Of a DNA stretch of 64,000 bases, positions 48,618 to 59,676 are shown in pieces. The position numbers were made by a program, and so were the translations under genes. The notes beneath the pieces are model-generated. The model did not search any database, was not told where the DNA came from, and worked only from the letters and a program-made list of their open reading frames with translations. This DNA is from Xestospongia muta. Its lineage: Eukaryota > Porifera > Demospongiae > Haplosclerida > Petrosiidae. The stretch lies in contig OY848919.1 of the NCBI GenBank assembly GCA_963693285.1, positions 6,168,136 through 6,232,135 on the forward strand, read 5' to 3'. Position 1 is the stretch's first letter, and each line of letters begins with the position of its first letter.

Positions 48618-49878
48618 CTCATCTCATCATTAAACAAACAATAAGTTTGGTTTTGAGATGTATATTTTAAGTGGCAATATTTGATTATGTTGTTTTTAAA
48701 AGTGTGTGGTATTCTTAGGATATAGAATTTTGTATTTTAGAGTGCATTTAAGACATTACATTATCAATGGCTGTTTGTTCTGTTTGTAAGGTCAACAGTG
48801 AAGGTTTGTAGGTGTGAAGCTCAAAACAATGTTATGTTGTTAGCTCTCTCACACACACACATATTAATGTACATGGTGCCTTTTATGACCACAAGATTTT
48901 GATCATAAAGGCATCATGTACATTAATTGTTGTACATGCTTCATTCATACATATGTACAGAACTAAGAATGTAGCTCTTACACATAATACATAACCATAA
49001 CACATATACATGATAGACAAAGTTATATAACAACATGATTTGTGTGTAGCTAATAGAATTTATCCATCAGAAAACAATTCATGATAATATGTGAGAGAGT
49101 AGGAGAAGTCTGATGCCAATGTATTATCTATAATAACATGAGATGACACAAGATTAGGTGAGAAGAGAATGTATATATGTGTGTGTGTGTGTGAGAGCTA
49201 AGAACATAACATTGTTTTGATCTTCACACCTACAAACCTTCACTGTTGACCTTACAAACAGAACAAACAGCCATTGATAATATAATGTCTTAAATGCACT
49301 CTAATATACATAATTATATCCTAAGAATAGCACACACTTTTAAAAAACAACATAATCAAATATTGCCACTTAAAACATACATCTCAAAACCAAACTTATA
49401 GCTTGCTTAATGACTCAATCCAAATTTAGTGATTTAAATCATAAAGAGACATATGAGATGTCAGTGACACAATGTACAGAAAAAAAATTAAGCAATATAG
49501 CATATATACATATGAGACACAAGTCAGATCATATGATCAGTATTGGTTGTATGTACTATATAAAAGTTCCATTCAGGAACTAATTAATGATAAAATGAAA
49601 TTTAGTAAGCAAAGTCCTTATTTATAACACTCTATGTAGTGTGTGATACCATGAGATGAGTTGAGAAAGAGAGAAAAAGAGAAAGAGAGAAAGAGAGAGA
49701 GAGAGGACAGAGAGAGAGAGAAAGGGAGGGAGGAGGAGAGAGTAAATATCAGATGGTTTTAAAACTTGCAGCATAAGTTATTTCATTGAGAACAGTATCC
49801 TATAGTATTTGCCATGCAAATGACGTTAACAATTTTGCTTATGAATATTTCCATACAACCTACTTAGTAAGTTAATTT
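48266..49878. repeat. Large imperfect palindrome (inverted duplication)
   Basis: The left arm begins aaattaacttactaag at 48266, and the right arm ends with its complement at 49863-49878. The centre is near 48892-48902. Matching segments include 48280-48400 with 49745-49865, the CT/CCCT tract with the GA tract at 49665-49740, and 48640-48890 with 48903-49398. The right arm is longer because it holds the fuller form of the 44.7-kb repeat and about 250 bases at 49400-49660 without a left counterpart. Confidence 0.85.
48410..48612. repeat. (CCCT)n and (CT)n microsatellite
   Basis: Two CCCT blocks alternate with two long CT blocks. The right palindrome arm has only a short, interrupted version (49665-49738). 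Confidence 0.95.
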
Positions 49879-51621
49879 AATACAATTGGTAGTTACTATT
49901 GTTCATGTAATACTGGCTATGTCATTAACTCTGACAACCACCACTGTGATGGTAAGATTATTGATACTATTATTCCTAGTATAATTTTATTATTTCATAA
50001 GATATGGATGAATGTAGTCTTCATATTAATGGATGTAATCAGAATTGTGTCAACACAGAAGGCTCATATCTTTGTTCCTGCTTTGGTGGGTACCATCTTA
50101 TGAGTAATCAGAAAACTTGTGTTGATTAGTAATATATAATACTTATAATTGAAAGTACAAAATCTTAGATACCAATGAGTGTTTATTAACTAATGAAGGT
50201 TGTAGTCAAATATGTACTAACACACTGGGAAGTTATCAGTGTTCCTGCAATACTGGATTCTTATTGAACACCAATGATACACACAGTTATGATGGTAATG
50301 TAACATAGAAATGACAATAGTATGATTGTACATTTTTAGATATCAATGAATGTACAAATGATACTCATCTTTGTAAACACAACTGTTATAACACTAATGG
50401 AAGTTATGTTTGTGATTGTAAGCCAGGTTATCAGTTGTCCAATGGACTCACATGCTCTGATATCAATGAATGTGATACTAACAATGGTAGTTGTGATCAA
50501 AAATGTATTAATCAAGTAGGATCTTACTACTGTCAATGTAACATTGGATACACACTTGATGAAGATAGACATGGATGTTCTGGTCAGTAACAGATACTAA
50601 TACAATTATAAATATACAAATATATCTTTACAGCTAATGGTACTGGTTGTGCTGTCAATCCAAATGTCTGTGAACACATTTGTCATAACTCTAATAGTTC
50701 ATTCTACTGTACTTGCAAGTCTGGCTATAAACTGTCTAGTAATGGTAGAACATGTGATGGTAAGTTCTATAGGTTCTGATGGTACTATTATTCTTATATT
50801 TAGAAATTGATGAGTGTTCAGAAGGACTACCCAGTTGTAACCAGATCTGTAATAATATTATTGGAGGGTATTATTGTACTTGTTACACTGGATTTGAACT
50901 ATTGTATGATAACTACATCTGTCAGGGTCATTTAAGTACTTAATATATATGATAAGATTATAAACTTTTCACTAGATATAAATGATTGTTCTCATAACAA
51001 TGGAGGATGTGAAGACTCTTGCACTAATACTTTGGGTAGCTACAAATGTTCTTGTCAGGCAATTGGCTATTCACTAGATAATGATAAACACAACTGTTCA
51101 GGTAATTAAATTCCATTAAATGATTCTTTGGAATTATTTTTTTAACTTTACATTGTAAATATCAATGAGTGTGACAGTGATAATGGTGGCTGTGAACAAA
51201 TTTGTATTAATACTGTACAATTCTACAATTGTTCTTGTCATTTTGGCTTCATATTAGTTAATGATAAATTTTGTTCAGGTAAGATTGTACAAATGTACTT
51301 AATATCTACATTAATGTTATCCACAGACATTGATGAATGTAGTGAAGGTATTTCTGGTTGTTCTCAAGTTTGCAGTAATACCATTGGAAACTATAGATGT
51401 ATTTGTCAGAATGAGTACCAACTTAACAATGATAACCACACTTGTCTTGGTAAGACCATCAATGTATTATCATGATTGACATTGTTTATGATGGACAGAT
51501 ATCAATGAATGTGCAAGTCAAAATGGAGGATGTGAACAGCATTGTCAAAACACTATTGGTAGCTATTCTTGTTCTTGTCTGAATGGATACTTAATGGATG
51601 ATAATGGTTACAACTGTACAG
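49879..51621 (+). CDS. EGF block 1 (half exon plus nine exons)
   Basis: Exons: 49879-49951 (second half of an EGF only), 50002-50124, 50169-50294, 50340-50582 (two EGFs), 50634-50759, 50804-50926, 50976-51101, 51159-51278, 51327-51449, 51499-51621. Lesions: the donor after 50124 is attagt where the paralogous exon has gttagt; the sixth cysteine of 50169-50294 is Tyr (TAT); the acceptor before 51159 is AA instead of AG. The last nine exons are the parent or sister of 52361-53924. Confidence 0.8.
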
Positions 51622-54600
51622 GTTCTTATAACTAGTGAGCATTAATCTGAAAAAGATTATTGTCATTGTAGATATCAATGAGTGTGCTTCATATAATGGA
51701 GGATGTAGTCAGACATGTATTAACACTCCTGGGTCTTACATATGTTCCTGTAACTCTGGATATATCATTGATTCAAATGGACATAATTGTTCTGGTCAGT
51801 AAAAGTCTTCCTTGTACATTTTTAAAATTTATATAATGGAAATACTACCATAGATATTAATGAGTGTGATAATGACAATAGTGGTTGTGCTCATACTTGT
51901 ATTAATCAACCAGGAAGTTATCAGTGTCAGTGTGATGTTGGATTTAATTCAGAAAACAACGGAAAGAACTGCACAGGTAATTAATTTTGATAGCATCATA
52001 AATATTATTAGCCCAGAAAAAGATATCAATGAGTGTACCTATAATAATGGAAGTTGTGAACAAGTCTGTATTAGCACTGTTGGAAGCTTTTTGTGTTCTT
52101 GTTATTCTGGATATACTCTATTATCTGAAAAATTCTGTTCTGGTTAGATTATATTTACAAGTAAGATATATTTTTCATTAATGGTTAGATATTAATGAGT
52201 GTAATACTAACAATGGAGGCTGTGAACAAAACTGCTACAACACTGCTGGAAATTACAACTGTACCTGTGATACTGTTTATAGATTGGAACTTAACAAACA
52301 TAATTGCACAGGTAACAACACTAAACCTTGTAACTATACTTATATATAATATTTTCTAAGATTTGGATGAATGTACTCTTGGTATTAATGGATGTAATCA
52401 CAATTGTGTCAACACAGAAGGCACATACCTTTGTTCCTGCTTTGGTGGATACCATCTTATGATTAATCAGAAAACTTGTGTTGGTTAGTAATATATAATA
52501 CTTATAAATGAAAGTACAAAATCTTAGATACCAATGAGTGTTTATTAACTAATGGAGGTTGTAGTCAAATATGTACTAACACACTGGGAAGTTATCAGTG
52601 TTCCTGCAATACTGGATTCTTATTGAACATCACTGATGCACACAGTTGTGATGGTAATGTAACATAGAAATGACAATAGTATGATTGTACATTTTTAGAT
52701 ATCAATGAATGTACAAATGATACACATCTTTGTGAACACAACTGTTATAATACTAATGGAAGTTATGTTTGTGATTGTAAGCCAAGCTACTAACAATGGT
52801 GGTTGTGATCAAGAGTGTATTAATCAAGTAGGATCTTACTACTGTCAATGTAACACTAGATACACACTTGATGAAGATGGACATGGATGTTCCAGTCAGT
52901 AACAAACATTGATACAATTATTGATGTACATGTATTTGTACAGATGTTGTTAATGATTGTGCTGTCAATCCAAATGTCTGTGAGCATATTTGTCATAACT
53001 CTAATAGTTCTTTCTATTGTACTTGTAAATCTGGCTATAGATTGGCTAGTAATGGCAGAACATGTGATGGTAAGTTCTATAACATGTGATGATACTATTA
53101 TACTTCTATTTAGAAATTGATGAGTGTTCAGAAGGACTATCCAGTTGTAATCAGATCTGTAATAATATTATTGGAGGGTATTATTGTACTTGCTACACTG
53201 GATTTGAACTATTGTATGATAACTACACCTGTCAGGGTCAGTTAAGTACTTAATATATATGATGAGATTATAAGTTTTTCACTAGATATAAATGAGTGTT
53301 CTCACAACAGTGGAGGATGTGAAGATACTTGTACTAATATTGTGGGTAGTTACAAATGTTCTTGTCAGGCAATTGGTCACTCACTTGATAATGACGAACA
53401 CAATTGTTCAGGTGATTGACTTCTGTTATATGATTCTTTGAATTTTTTACATTACATTCTAGATATTAATGAGTGTGACACTGATAATGGTGGCTGTGAA
53501 CAAATCTGTACTAATACAGTACCATTCTACAATTGTTCTTGCTATTCCGGGTTCAAATTAGTTCATGATAAATTTGTTCAGGTAAGATTGTACAAATGTA
53601 CTTAATATCTACATTAATGTTATCCACAGACATTGATGAATGTAGTGAAGGTATTTCTGGTTGTTCTCAAGTTTGCAGTAATACCATTGGAAACTATAGA
53701 TGTATTTGTCAGAATGGGTACCAACTTGACAGTGATAACCACACTTGTCTTGGTAAGACCATCAATGTATTATCATGATTGACATTGTTTATGATGGACA
53801 GATATGAATGAATGTGCAAATCATAATGGAGGATGTGAACAGAAATGTCAAAACACTATTGGTAGCTATTCTTGTTCTTGTCTGAATGGATACTTAATGG
53901 ACAGTAATGGTTACAACTGTACAGGTTTGAACAATACTGATTGAAATAATCTACTCTTTTTATTGATGATTATAGATATCAATGAGTGTAATATTACATT
54001 TAATAGAGGTTGTACTCAGACTTGCATTAACACTCCTGGCTCTTACACATGTTCCTGTAATTCTGGATACACTCTGGAGTTAGATGGACATAATTGTGTT
54101 GGTTAGTAATTAGTTTCTCTTGTACAACATCTTTATGATTTGTACATTAAAATATTAATGAGTGTGATAATAACAATGGAGGTTGTGCTCATCACTGTAT
54201 CAATAAGCTAGGAAGCTATCATTGTCTATGTGATATTGGGTTCAAGTCAAAAAAAATGGAAGTAACTGCATAGGTAATTAAGTTTATTAGAAATACAAAA
54301 TTTTTGAGTCATAAAAGATCTCAACGAGTGTGCTTTATATAATGGAGGTTGTAATCAAACCTGTACAAATACTCTTGGTTCTTATACCTGCTCCTGTAGT
54401 TCAGGGTATTTCCTAGATATAGATGGACATGATTGTACTGGTCAGTGACACCAGTATCTTCATGAAGTTACTTATGCCATCTTGCATGTATAGATATTAA
54501 TGAGTGTTCTTATGACAATGGTGGTTGTGCTCATACATGTATCAATCAACCAGGAAGTTATCAATGTCAATGTGATGTTGGATTTAATCCAGAAAACAAT

Positions 54601-56320
54601 GGAAGGAACTGCACAGGTAATTACTTTTAATAACACTATAAATTATCAGTCATGAAAGATATTATTGAGTGTGCTCATAATAATGGAGGTTGTGAACATA
54701 TCTGTACTAATACTAATGGAAGTTTTCAGTGTTCCTGCTATTCTGGATTTAGTGGAAACATATTCTGTTCAGGTTAAAATAGCACAATATCATTGAATGA
54801 TCATCAAATTATTGTCTGCTTTTTCTTAGATATTAATGAGTGTTCACAAGATATCTCTGGATGTACTCAAGGTTGTATTAACACTGTTGGTAGCTATTTG
54901 TGTACATGTCAAACTGGATATTACTTAGACAGTGATAATTATACTTGCTTAGGTCAGTGTTGTTTGATGAAGTATAAATTATATTATCATATATATATAT
55001 ATATTAATCAGATGTAGATGAATGTTCAAATGATATTGCTTATCACTGCAACCAAATATGTGTGAATGAGGTAACTCCAGAGTGTATACTGCTATACTGG
55101 CTTCTTATTAAGTAATAATGGCTTCATTTGTAATGGTAAGGTATTTAAGACTAATAGATTATTTTGAATGTTTTGCTAAGAGATATTAATGAATACGAAA
55201 CAGCTATTGATAACTGTGATCATATAAGCCTAAAGACAATTGGTTCATTTCAATGTGCATGTCAATCAGGACATACATTGAACACATTAAACAATGGGAC
55301 CTGTCATGATATGTTAATAGGTCTATTAATCAACACATATTCCTTCTTATACAGTTATCAATGAGTGTTATGAAGAGATTTCTAATTGTAGTCAATTATG
55401 TATCGACACTATTGGAAGCTATGTTTGTACTTGTCAGTCTAAATATCAATTTTGTAATGACAACCACACTTTCCTTGATAATGATATGTTAGTATTTTAA
55501 TATGAAACATTTGTTAATTCTATTTTATTTATTATTTATTTTTTTTATAATTTATTTTAGACATAGATGAGTGTTCACTTAATGAAACTAAATGTACTCA
55601 AGGTTGTCATAACAGTGTTGGTAGTTATCAGTGTATATGTCAGACTGGCTATTATATGGACAATGATGGTCATACCTGCTTTGGTTAGTTGTCTAATAAA
55701 TTATATTTAGTTCATGTGCCTTAACAAGATATTGATGAATGTGCTCAAAATAATGAAGGTTGTAGTCAGAGATGTGTTAACGATGATGGATCATTTCATT
55801 GTGAATGCACTTCAGGTTACTCTTTGCTTGCCAATGGGTTCAGCTGTGAAGGTGAGAATATAATGTGAAGGTGAGAATATAATAGTTTATACTTGATTAA
55901 CTAATAGTATAACTATTGAGAGTTGGTATTAATTACATGTATGTTGTCATATTTTCATTTTAATAGCATCTCAAGTTACACCAACAGAGACTCTACATCA
56001 TCGAACAGTAAGTTAATGTATTTGAATTTTGTTTATGTGTTTTACTACTATGTAGTTCTCAGATGCAAGCAGAAATTTTTATATTGTTGTGCTTACAACA
56101 ATTATAGTCACTGCAGGTATTGTTAATACATGATTTCACTAAATTAAGACAGTGGATATTTCTATCTCTTATAGTTATTTGTTTGATTGCTGCAATTATA
56201 ATATTTCTTATTATCAGACGAAGACATAAGACACAGAAATATGATCTTTCTGATGATAATATTGCTAGTAAAAATCCACTGTACTTTGAAAAAAATGCAA
56301 AGGACAAATGTCATGATTAA
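49879..56320 (+). CDS. Multi-EGF transmembrane receptor-like gene, 5' truncated
   Basis: About 34 EGF exons of roughly 120-135 nt, nearly all phase 1-1, separated by introns of about 45-65 bp, then a stalk exon 55967-56007, a transmembrane exon 56056-56116 and a final exon 56175-56320 ending TAA. Most EGF units open D-I-N-E-C, the calcium-binding type, with six cysteines. Two exons (50340-50582 and 52699-52894) hold or held two EGFs. The protein would be a type I surface protein whose long EGF rod binds calcium and partners outside the cell. No signal peptide is seen: the first exon is cut in half at 49879. Several exons carry lost splice sites, frame shifts or lost cysteines, listed in the block entries. 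It may be a decaying gene, or one that survives by exon skipping. Confidence 0.75.
51672..52311 (+). CDS. EGF block 2 (four exons)
   Basis: Exons 51672-51794, 51854-51976, 52023-52142 and 52189-52311, all with intact AG and GT sites and six cysteines. Related exons occur again at 53976-54772. Confidence 0.8.
52361..53924 (+). CDS. EGF block 3, duplicate of block 1
   Basis: Exons 52361-52483, 52528-52653, 52699-52894, 52944-53069, 53114-53236, 53286-53411, 53463-53581, 53630-53752, 53802-53924 pair one to one with the last nine exons of block 1. Offsets are 2359 bp before and 2303-2310 bp after a 47-bp deletion in 52699-52894, which fuses the two EGFs and brings TAA into frame. Exon 53463-53581 lacks one T relative to 51159-51278, shifting its last cysteine out of frame. 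Confidence 0.85.
53976..55851 (+). CDS. EGF block 4, several damaged exons
   Basis: Exons 53976-54101, 54152-54273, 54318-54440, 54494-54616, 54659-54772, 54830-54952, 55012-55135, 55183-55308, 55355-55477, 55561-55683, 55729-55851. Damage: 54152-54273 has no AG acceptor and one base too few in its A-run; 55012-55135 is frameshifted after VNEVTP; 55183-55308 has Tyr for the first cysteine, lacks the third and has atatgt as donor; 55355-55477 has Phe for the sixth cysteine and ataatg as donor. The other exons look sound. Confidence 0.75.
55967..56320 (+). CDS. Transmembrane and cytoplasmic exons of the EGF gene
   Basis: 55967-56007 is a short stalk ([14 protein letters not shown]). 56056-56116 starts the membrane helix ([13 protein letters not shown]) and 56175-56320 completes it ([14 protein letters not shown]), followed by the RRRH stop-transfer signal. 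The 37-residue tail includes NPLYF, an NPxY-type motif that in other receptors binds PTB domains or clathrin adaptors. All splice sites are canonical. TAA at 56318-56320. Confidence 0.8.
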
Positions 56321-56816
56321 AAAGAATTGTGAAATTAATTTTGTGATAAACCTTTATAGTTTTAACTTTTTCTGGTTTGCTACACTACTTTGTTTAACTT
56401 TATTTTTGAATACTATAAATCATTAACATACATATAATATACTTTATGTAAAGATAAGCATATCTTGTACTAATAATAAGATTGTAAGTTAATATTTTGT
56501 ATACTTTGTGAGTTGTCTTAAGTTTCAATCATTATTAATGTTTATATAAAATAGACACATTACTAATACTTATACCAAAAGTGAAACACTCAATTTCTTT
56601 AGTATAGCATTAAATTATTGAACTTATCTTATTTTCATAACATAAGAAGTTTCATTGTTTATCTTTTGTGTCTGCTGTGAAAGATAAACATATCATGAAC
56701 ACTTTCTGTTTACATCTTACGTAAGTTGTGTTTTATTAATCATTTGTTAAGGTTGATATTCACATAATACAGTAATGTGTTACATTACTAATGTTTATAT
56801 TAAAAGTAAAGTAATT
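56321..56816 (+). promoter_or_regulatory. Upstream region of transporter copy J
   Basis: Shares blocks with 10500-10930 upstream of copy F, including a tgtttatctttt hairpin and the ataatacagtaatgtgttac block. Function not shown. Confidence 0.4.
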
Positions 56817-57063
56817 GTGACCTGATTTGCAATAAGAGACCATTTCTGTCAAAACATTTGTGATATAATTTATGAAAAAGGATAACTGTTAAAACATCTC
56901 AAAAACAGTATTGTATACATAGATGCAATTACCATAAACAGTTATATGAATATAGCAACAGTACACAGAAAATGTTTTTGATATATTTTAACAGTGGTCC
57001 TTTTTCATAAATCATAAAATAAATGTTTTGACAGAAGTGGTAACTTATTGCAAATCAGGTCCC
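56817..57063. mobile_element. MITE, 247 bp, copy 2
   Basis: Left end gtgacctgatttgcaataag, right end ttattgcaaatcaggtccc. Flanked by AATT at 56813-56816 and 57064-57067. The matching place upstream of copy F (about 10921-10935) has no insert. It sits 65 bp before the copy J start codon. Confidence 0.8.
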
Positions 57064-57127
57064 AATTGATTTTTTGGAGTATAATATCTTTAGTTCAACT
57101 ACCTATATAACAATACATTTATGAACT

Positions 57128-58640
57128 ATGTTAAAATTTTTAGTCATCTATCGATCAGTACTGCTTGTTATCATTTGGAATATCTTTATGAATGTTCACT
57201 TAACTTTCATTCAAAGTTTTGGAGCAAATCTCTATGATGGTAATAGTGATGGTCATCACATTGTCTTTGATGTTTGGAAATGTCTTTTTTTCTTTTTATT
57301 TTCCTTCTTTGGTCTGCTTGCTGATGTAAAAGTAGGTAGGTATACATCTCTCATTACTGGTGTATATCTAACATTTTTGTCATGGCTGACTGCTGGTTTG
57401 TGTTATAACATCAAGAATTTATTACATCAAAATGTGCTATTTCTTATATTAAGTGTTGTTGCCTATTTGCTACAAGTCATTGGATTCTCATGTGTACGAT
57501 CAAATATTGTCCAATTTAACATTGACCAAGCAATTGGTGCTTCAGGTGACAAGCTAAGTGCTATTATATATTGGCACTCACTGAGTATGCCTGCAAATGT
57601 TTGTATTATTGTAATTGGACAATGCTTGATAAATCAGTTCATTGTTGTGTCATATGTAATATCAGGTGTGGCTGTATCTCTTGTCATAGTCACTATCTTT
57701 CTTTTTAAACATTGGCTGGATACTACACCTCACATTATTAATCCTGTCAAATTGATTGCTAAAGTACTCAACTATGCTAGAAGAAACAAGTATCCCAGGA
57801 ATCGTAGTGCTTTGACTTATTGCGAGGAGAATTACCCTTCCAAGCTAGACCTAGGAAAGGAAAAATATGGTGGACCATTTACAGAGGAACAGGTAGAGAA
57901 TGTGAAGGTAGTCATGCGTTTGACACCATTATTTATCTGTGTTGTAGGCCTTACTTGTGCTAAGGATGTTAAATGGATCAATTACTATAAATCAGATGAG
58001 GAGTTATCATTTTTTGAATGTTTTATGCTCAAAAATGCACTACATGCTTTAGTAGCTTCATTTTTAATTCTTATCTATCAATTAATCATATATCCTTACT
58101 TTCACAATTACATTCCAAGTATGCTTAAAAGAATTGGAATTGGGCTAGTTTTCTCATTATTTACTACATTGTATTCTGTCATAATGCTCTCTTGTAAGAA
58201 TCATTTTCTTTTTGACACAACCTCATACAAAGCTGCTATTGTATCTCAATGTTTCTATGGAATAGCATTTGCTTCAATTTACCCAACATCTTTAGCATTT
58301 ACAATAGCTCAATCTCCACATGAAATGAGAGGATTGATGGTTGGATTATGGTATGCAGCACGTGGTGTTGGTTATGTTATCACTATTAATTAACAGCAAA
58401 TATCTGTTTGCATGTGAGCAAGAGGCAACGTGCCAAAATATTTATTATTTCATAGCTAAGAGTGTGATCATTCTTGTTATACTGATAGTGTTTCTAGTAC
58501 TAGCTAGCCGTTACAAGTTACGTGTGAGAGAGAATGAAGTCAACATACATTTAATAGTTGAAGAACACTATGACAGATATATGGATCAGGAAGAACAGCG
58601 TAATAATGAGTTGGGACTGTCACTTGAGTGTACTAACTGA
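57128..58640 (+). pseudogene. Transporter copy J, single 4-bp frameshift
   Basis: Opens with ATG at 57128 (MLKFLVIYRS), keeps GLLADVKVGRY, the central loop with YGGPF, and AQSPHEMRG, and would end at TGA 58638-58640 like copies A and F. Its only lesion is four extra bases (attaattaac at 58385-58394 where A and F read attaac). This creates a stop after 421 residues and removes the last helix and tail. With the four bases ignored, the frame is full length, so this may be a recent allele or an assembly error. Confidence 0.8.
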
Positions 58641-59439
58641 CATATTTCTACATCTATGTGTATATACAGTGATATCTACTGTAAATATAACTTTTGCATA
58701 ATATTAGATTTGATTTTATTATTTTTATGTAAAGTAGATGTTTGTACATGACACCCCCATACATCCCAAGGTTATTCTAGGCTGGTTAAAAATTGAGGTG
58801 TGGTTAAAAAAAAGCCACACCTAAAAGTTAGTGGGTGTGTCCAAGTAAGGTTGATATGTGGGTGTGGTCTTTTTAGTCAGCTTTATATTCTGGGCTGAAG
58901 TAGGATATTAATTGTTATGATATGTAAAAAAGTCAGTACGAACAGCAAATACTTTGGTACTGAGCTCCAATAAATGACTCATGAATAATTATTTAATATA
59001 ATATGTCAAAGGTAGATAAACTATAAAAATTAACAGAGACACAAAATACACAGATATAACTAAGTAATATAAATAGGAGGAGAGGACTGAAGCTGATAGT
59101 CTAATTTTATCCACCACTGCACTATGTGTCAAAATTGTATTATGATGAATGGTATGTAATAAATATGCTTGTACAATATTGTATAATATATAATGAAATG
59201 TGATGAACATATGACATTATGAACTAACATTCAAAACACATATAAAGACATCATTCTGATATTATTATAATTATGTAATAAATTAGTTTGTATTAATTAA
59301 TGTTTAAAATTGAGGTCCCTTATCAATTAATGGTTAGGAATTCCTTATTACCGTTCTATTCATTGTTATATATTATTATCATTGTAACTGACAAATATCT
59401 CCCTAATAATATCATTGTTAATGATATTACAATTAAGAG
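58641..59439. other. Gene-free stretch
   Basis: Includes a short hairpin at about 58797-58823 (aggtgtggtt, A-run, ccacacct). From 59220 on it matches the 3' flank of the WW-SH3 exons at 25.0-25.2 and 25.7-25.87 kb. Confidence 0.5.
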
Positions 59440-59665
59440 GATTAACTTGATTTGGAAAGGGGAGGTTGAGCCAGTTTAACATTGCCCGGGGTACATCCCA
59501 CAGACTCCATTAAGAGTTTCCATGTACCATTCTTCATCAACCTGTTAAAATTAATATGTTTAGTAGAGACAAACAGATAAAGTTTCTCCATAATACCTTA
59601 ATAACATCTTGGATAAGATCTCAAACATTTAAGTTTAGTTGATTATCATTTCTTTTAGGATAAAA
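59440..59665 (-). pseudogene. Third SH3 copy, fragment
   Basis: Two exon remnants: the second SH3 half (VDEEWYMETLNGVCG, then a stop near Q-C) and the first half (NDNQLNL, TGA, DLIQDVIK). The WW part is gone. It adjoins transporter copy K directly at about 59670. Confidence 0.7.
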
Positions 59666-59676
59666 AAAATCTCTTT

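Noticed and set aside
48369..48644. Open frames of Ser-Leu or Arg-Glu repeats on both strands
   Set aside because: Pure products of the CT/CCCT microsatellite; no start, splice or family evidence.
58385..58394. TTAA duplication as a piggyBac footprint
   Set aside because: piggyBac normally excises precisely, and a slipped repeat explains the four extra bases equally well.
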